Origin: Oxalobacteraceae bacterium AB_14
GTDB lineage: Bacteria; Pseudomonadota; Gammaproteobacteria; Burkholderiales; Burkholderiaceae_D
DNA length: 64,000 bases
NCBI GenBank assembly: GCA_000381565.1
Contig: KB906724.1
Coordinates: forward strand, 2,420,801-2,484,800
Reading direction: 5' to 3'
Part shown: positions 61,863 to 64,000 of the stretch, piece after piece
How positions within the stretch are numbered: position 1 is the first letter of the stretch
How the letters are laid out: each line of letters begins with the position of its first letter
Program-made: the position numbers and the translations under genes
Notes under the pieces: model-generated
Told to the model about the DNA's origin: nothing
Databases searched by the model: none
The model's input: only the letters and a program-made list of their open reading frames with translations

Positions 61863-64000
61863 ATGCCTAACAAACCCATCCTCATCCTGGCGCTGCTCGC
61901 CTGCGGCCTGGCCCACGCCGCCGAGCGCCTGTCGCTGGACGCCGGCTGGCGCTTCCTGCAGGGCGACGTGGCGCTGCCGGCTATCGAGGGCCACGGCGCC
62001 AGCTACCTCAGCGCGCAGACCGGCCAGGCGCACGGCCCGGCCAAGCCCGACTACGACGATTCCGCCTGGCGCCGCGTCGACCTGCCACACGACTGGGCGG
62101 TCGAAGGACCATACGATGCCGCGCAGAACAAGTCGCAGGGCTACCGGCCGCGCGGCATCGGCTGGTACCGGCGCTACTTCACGCTGCCGGCCTCGGACCG
62201 CGGGCGCCATCTGGAGCTGCAGCTGGACGCGGTCGCCACCCACAGCACGGTGTGGGTCAACGGCATCGTCGTCAACCGCAACTGGTCCGGCTACAACGGC
62301 CGCGCGCTCGACATCACACCCTATGTGCGCTACGGCGACGAGGTCAACACCATCGCCGTGCGCGCCGACGCCGAAGTGATGGAGGGCTGGTGGTACGAGG
62401 GCGCCGGCATCTACCGCCACACCTGGCTGGTCAAGCGCGACGCGCTGCACATCGCCACCGACGGCGTGCACGCCAACCCGGTGATGCAGGACGGCCGCTG
62501 GACGCTGCCGGTGACGGTGCAGGTGGAAAGCAGCGCCGAGGCGCCGCGCAAGGCGGTGCTCGACGTGCGCGTGGTCGATCCGGCCGGCGCCGAGGTGGCG
62601 CATGGCAGCGTGCCGCTGCGGGTGGGCGCGCTCGGCAAGGCCAGCGCGCAGGTCGCGCTGACGGTGCGCGCTCCCAGGCTGTGGAGCCCGGAGCATCCCG
62701 AGCTGTACCGCGTGCGCACCAGCTTGCGCGACGGCGCCGCCGAGATCGACAGCAACGAGCTGCGCACCGGCTTCCGCACCATCCGCTTCGACGCCGCGCG
62801 CGGCTTCTTCCTCAACGGCCAGCCGGTCAAGCTGCAGGGCGTGGCGATCCACCAGGACCACGCTGGCGTCGGCGTCGCCGTGCCGGATGCGATCTGGGAA
62901 TTCCGCCTGCGTCAGTTGAAGGCGATGGGCGCCAACGCCATCCGCTACGCCCACAATGCGCCGGCCGCCGAGGTGGTGGACCTGGCCGACCGCCTGGGCC
63001 TGATGGTGATGGACGAGAACCGCAACTTCAATCCGTCGGCCGACTACCTGTCGCAGCTGCGCTGGCTGGTGCAGCGCGACCGCAACCATCCGAGCGTGAT
63101 CCTGTGGTCGATCTTCAACGAGGAGCAGCTGCAGGGCAGCGAGACCGGCTACCAGATCGCGCGCCGCCTGGTGGCGGCGGTCAAGCAGCTGGACCCGACC
63201 CGGCCGGTGACGGCGGCCATGAACGCCGGCCTGTTCGCCGACAAGAACGCCGCGCAGGCGCTCGACGTGGCCGGCATCAACTACCAGGTGTGGGAATACG
63301 ACCACTTCCACAAGACCTACCCGGACAAGCCGGTGTTCAGTTCGGAGGACACCTCGGCCTTCATGTCGCGCGGCGACTACACGACCGACTGGAACCGCCA
63401 CCTGGTCGCCAGCCTGGACGACGACGCCGCCGGCTGGGGCCAGACCCAGCGCCGCAGCTGGAAGCTGATCAACGAGCGGCCGTTCCTGGCCGGCGGCTTC
63501 GTCTGGACCGGCATCGACTATCGCGGCGAGCCGACGCCGCATGAATGGCCGAGCGCCTCGTCCTTCTTCGGCATCCTGGACCTGTGCGCCTTCCCCAAGA
63601 CGGCGTTCTACATCCGCCAGGCGCTGTGGCGCAAGGACCTCACCATGGTCAAGCTGGCGCCGCACTGGACCTGGCCGGGGCGCCAAGGCCAGCCGGTCAA
63701 GGTGCTGGTGGCGAGCAACGCGCCGCGCGTGCGGCTGCTGCTGAACGGCGCCGTGATCGGCGAGCGCGACGTCGATCCCTATGACATGGCCACCTTCGAA
63801 GTGGCGTACGCGCCCGGCAGGCTGGAAGCGGTGGCGCTGCGCGCGGGCGCCGAGGTCGGCCGCGACAGCGTCGACACCAGCGGCGCCCCGGCGCGGCTGG
63901 TGCTCATGCCGGACCGCGCGGCGCTGGCCGGCGACGGCGCCGACGCGGTGCCGGTGACGGTCAGCGCGGTCGACGCCCAGGGCCATCCGGTGCCGACCGC
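61863..64000 (+). CDS. Exported GH2 beta-galactosidase-like enzyme, 3' truncated by window edge (712 aa visible)
   Basis: The frame is open from ATG 61863 to the window end. A signal peptide (MPNKPILILALLACGLAHA) is followed by the GH2 sugar-binding domain (WRRVDLPHDWAVEGPYD, GIGWYRRYFTLP), the Ig-like domain, and the TIM barrel from about residue 315 (FFLNGQPVKLQGVAIHQDHAGVGVAVP). Acid/base Glu420 is in ILWSIFNEEQ and nucleophile Glu495 in KPVFSSEDTSAFMSRGDY. The remainder (from about 590) is a beta-sandwich of the GalB type. It probably removes beta-galactose from xyloglucan or related side chains, working with the fucosidase encoded 21 nt upstream. Confidence 0.92.
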   Translation, partial: MPNKPILILALLACGLAHAAERLSLDAGWRFLQGDVALPAIEGHGASYLSAQTGQAHGPAKPDYDDSAWRRVDLPHDWAVEGPYDAAQNKSQGYRPRGIGWYRRYFTLPASDRGRHLELQLDAVATHSTVWVNGIVVNRNWSGYNGRALDITPYVRYGDEVNTIAVRADAEVMEGWWYEGAGIYRHTWLVKRDALHIATDGVHANPVMQDGRWTLPVTVQVESSAEAPRKAVLDVRVVDPAGAEVAHGSVPLRVGALGKASAQVALTVRAPRLWSPEHPELYRVRTSLRDGAAEIDSNELRTGFRTIRFDAARGFFLNGQPVKLQGVAIHQDHAGVGVAVPDAIWEFRLRQLKAMGANAIRYAHNAPAAEVVDLADRLGLMVMDENRNFNPSADYLSQLRWLVQRDRNHPSVILWSIFNEEQLQGSETGYQIARRLVAAVKQLDPTRPVTAAMNAGLFADKNAAQALDVAGINYQVWEYDHFHKTYPDKPVFSSEDTSAFMSRGDYTTDWNRHLVASLDDDAAGWGQTQRRSWKLINERPFLAGGFVWTGIDYRGEPTPHEWPSASSFFGILDLCAFPKTAFYIRQALWRKDLTMVKLAPHWTWPGRQGQPVKVLVASNAPRVRLLLNGAVIGERDVDPYDMATFEVAYAPGRLEAVALRAGAEVGRDSVDTSGAPARLVLMPDRAALAGDGADAVPVTVSAVDAQGHPVPT

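Noticed and set aside
59337..63986. A 1549-codon open frame on the minus strand opposite the fucosidase and GH2 genes
   Set aside because: High-GC DNA opens long antisense frames. The translation is low-complexity Arg/Ala/Gly/His-rich, has no ribosome site or family resemblance, and the plus strand carries two clear GH enzymes.

Overview
This is high-GC DNA from a betaproteobacterium, most likely Oxalobacteraceae (Massilia/Duganella/Rugamonas-like). The order smpB - ratA - rnfH - guaB - guaA is typical of Burkholderiales. Three PEP-CTERM proteins, two very large TonB-dependent receptors and a dense set of secreted glycosidases fit that family. The genus is inferred from gene content only.

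Region 1 (1-13.7 kb) is mixed housekeeping and accessory DNA. It holds a DUF4259 gene tail, a PEP-CTERM protein, and a four-gene operon (3' end at 1140, start at 4463, minus strand) encoding an ECF sigma factor, a membrane anti-sigma factor, an S8 protease and a Gcw_chp-type outer membrane protein. Every junction in that operon is a 4-nt stop/start overlap. Next come a sirtuin, a FlgO lipoprotein pair, smpB/ratA/rnfH, an alpha/beta hydrolase, a LacI-family repressor, a DUF4124 protein, and a PEP-CTERM fusion coupled to a PA-domain zinc protease.

Region 2 (14.1-29 kb) has guaB and guaA, then gluconokinase (gntK), a TonB receptor with a GH55-like double beta-helix protein and an esterase, and an MFS transporter + GH94 phosphorylase operon that most resembles cellobionic acid phosphorylase. 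The LacI gene, gntK and the MFS-GH94 operon carry matching TGWTA-CG-TAWCA-type operators. The gntK and MFS promoters are also alike, so together they look like one aldonate (gluconate/cellobionate) regulon.

Region 3 (29-36.4 kb) has an S53 sedolisin-like lipoprotein, a PEP-CTERM protein with a run-on C-terminus, an efflux adaptor and outer membrane factor without a permease, a Cache-domain protein and a PTP-like phosphatase.

Region 4 (36.7-64 kb) is a fucosylated plant-polysaccharide locus. It has a TonB receptor, then two divergent, tightly packed catabolic operons around a near-perfect 26-bp palindrome (about 44.62 kb). The minus operon encodes a Zn dehydrogenase, a tagaturonate-reductase-like enzyme, a PfkB sugar kinase, a sugar lactonase and a FadR-type regulator. 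The plus operon encodes a split UxaA-type dehydratase, an L-fucose-dehydrogenase-like AKR, an FAH hydrolase, FucP and an SDR. Together they can be read as a combined L-fucose (to pyruvate + lactate) and L-galactose (via tagaturonate, altronate and KDG to KDPG) pathway. Further on are a regulator with two winged helices, a sugar mutarotase and secreted GH29, GH39, GH42, GH74, GH29 and GH2 enzymes, consistent with fucosylated xyloglucan. No tRNA, rRNA, CRISPR array or insertion sequence was seen.
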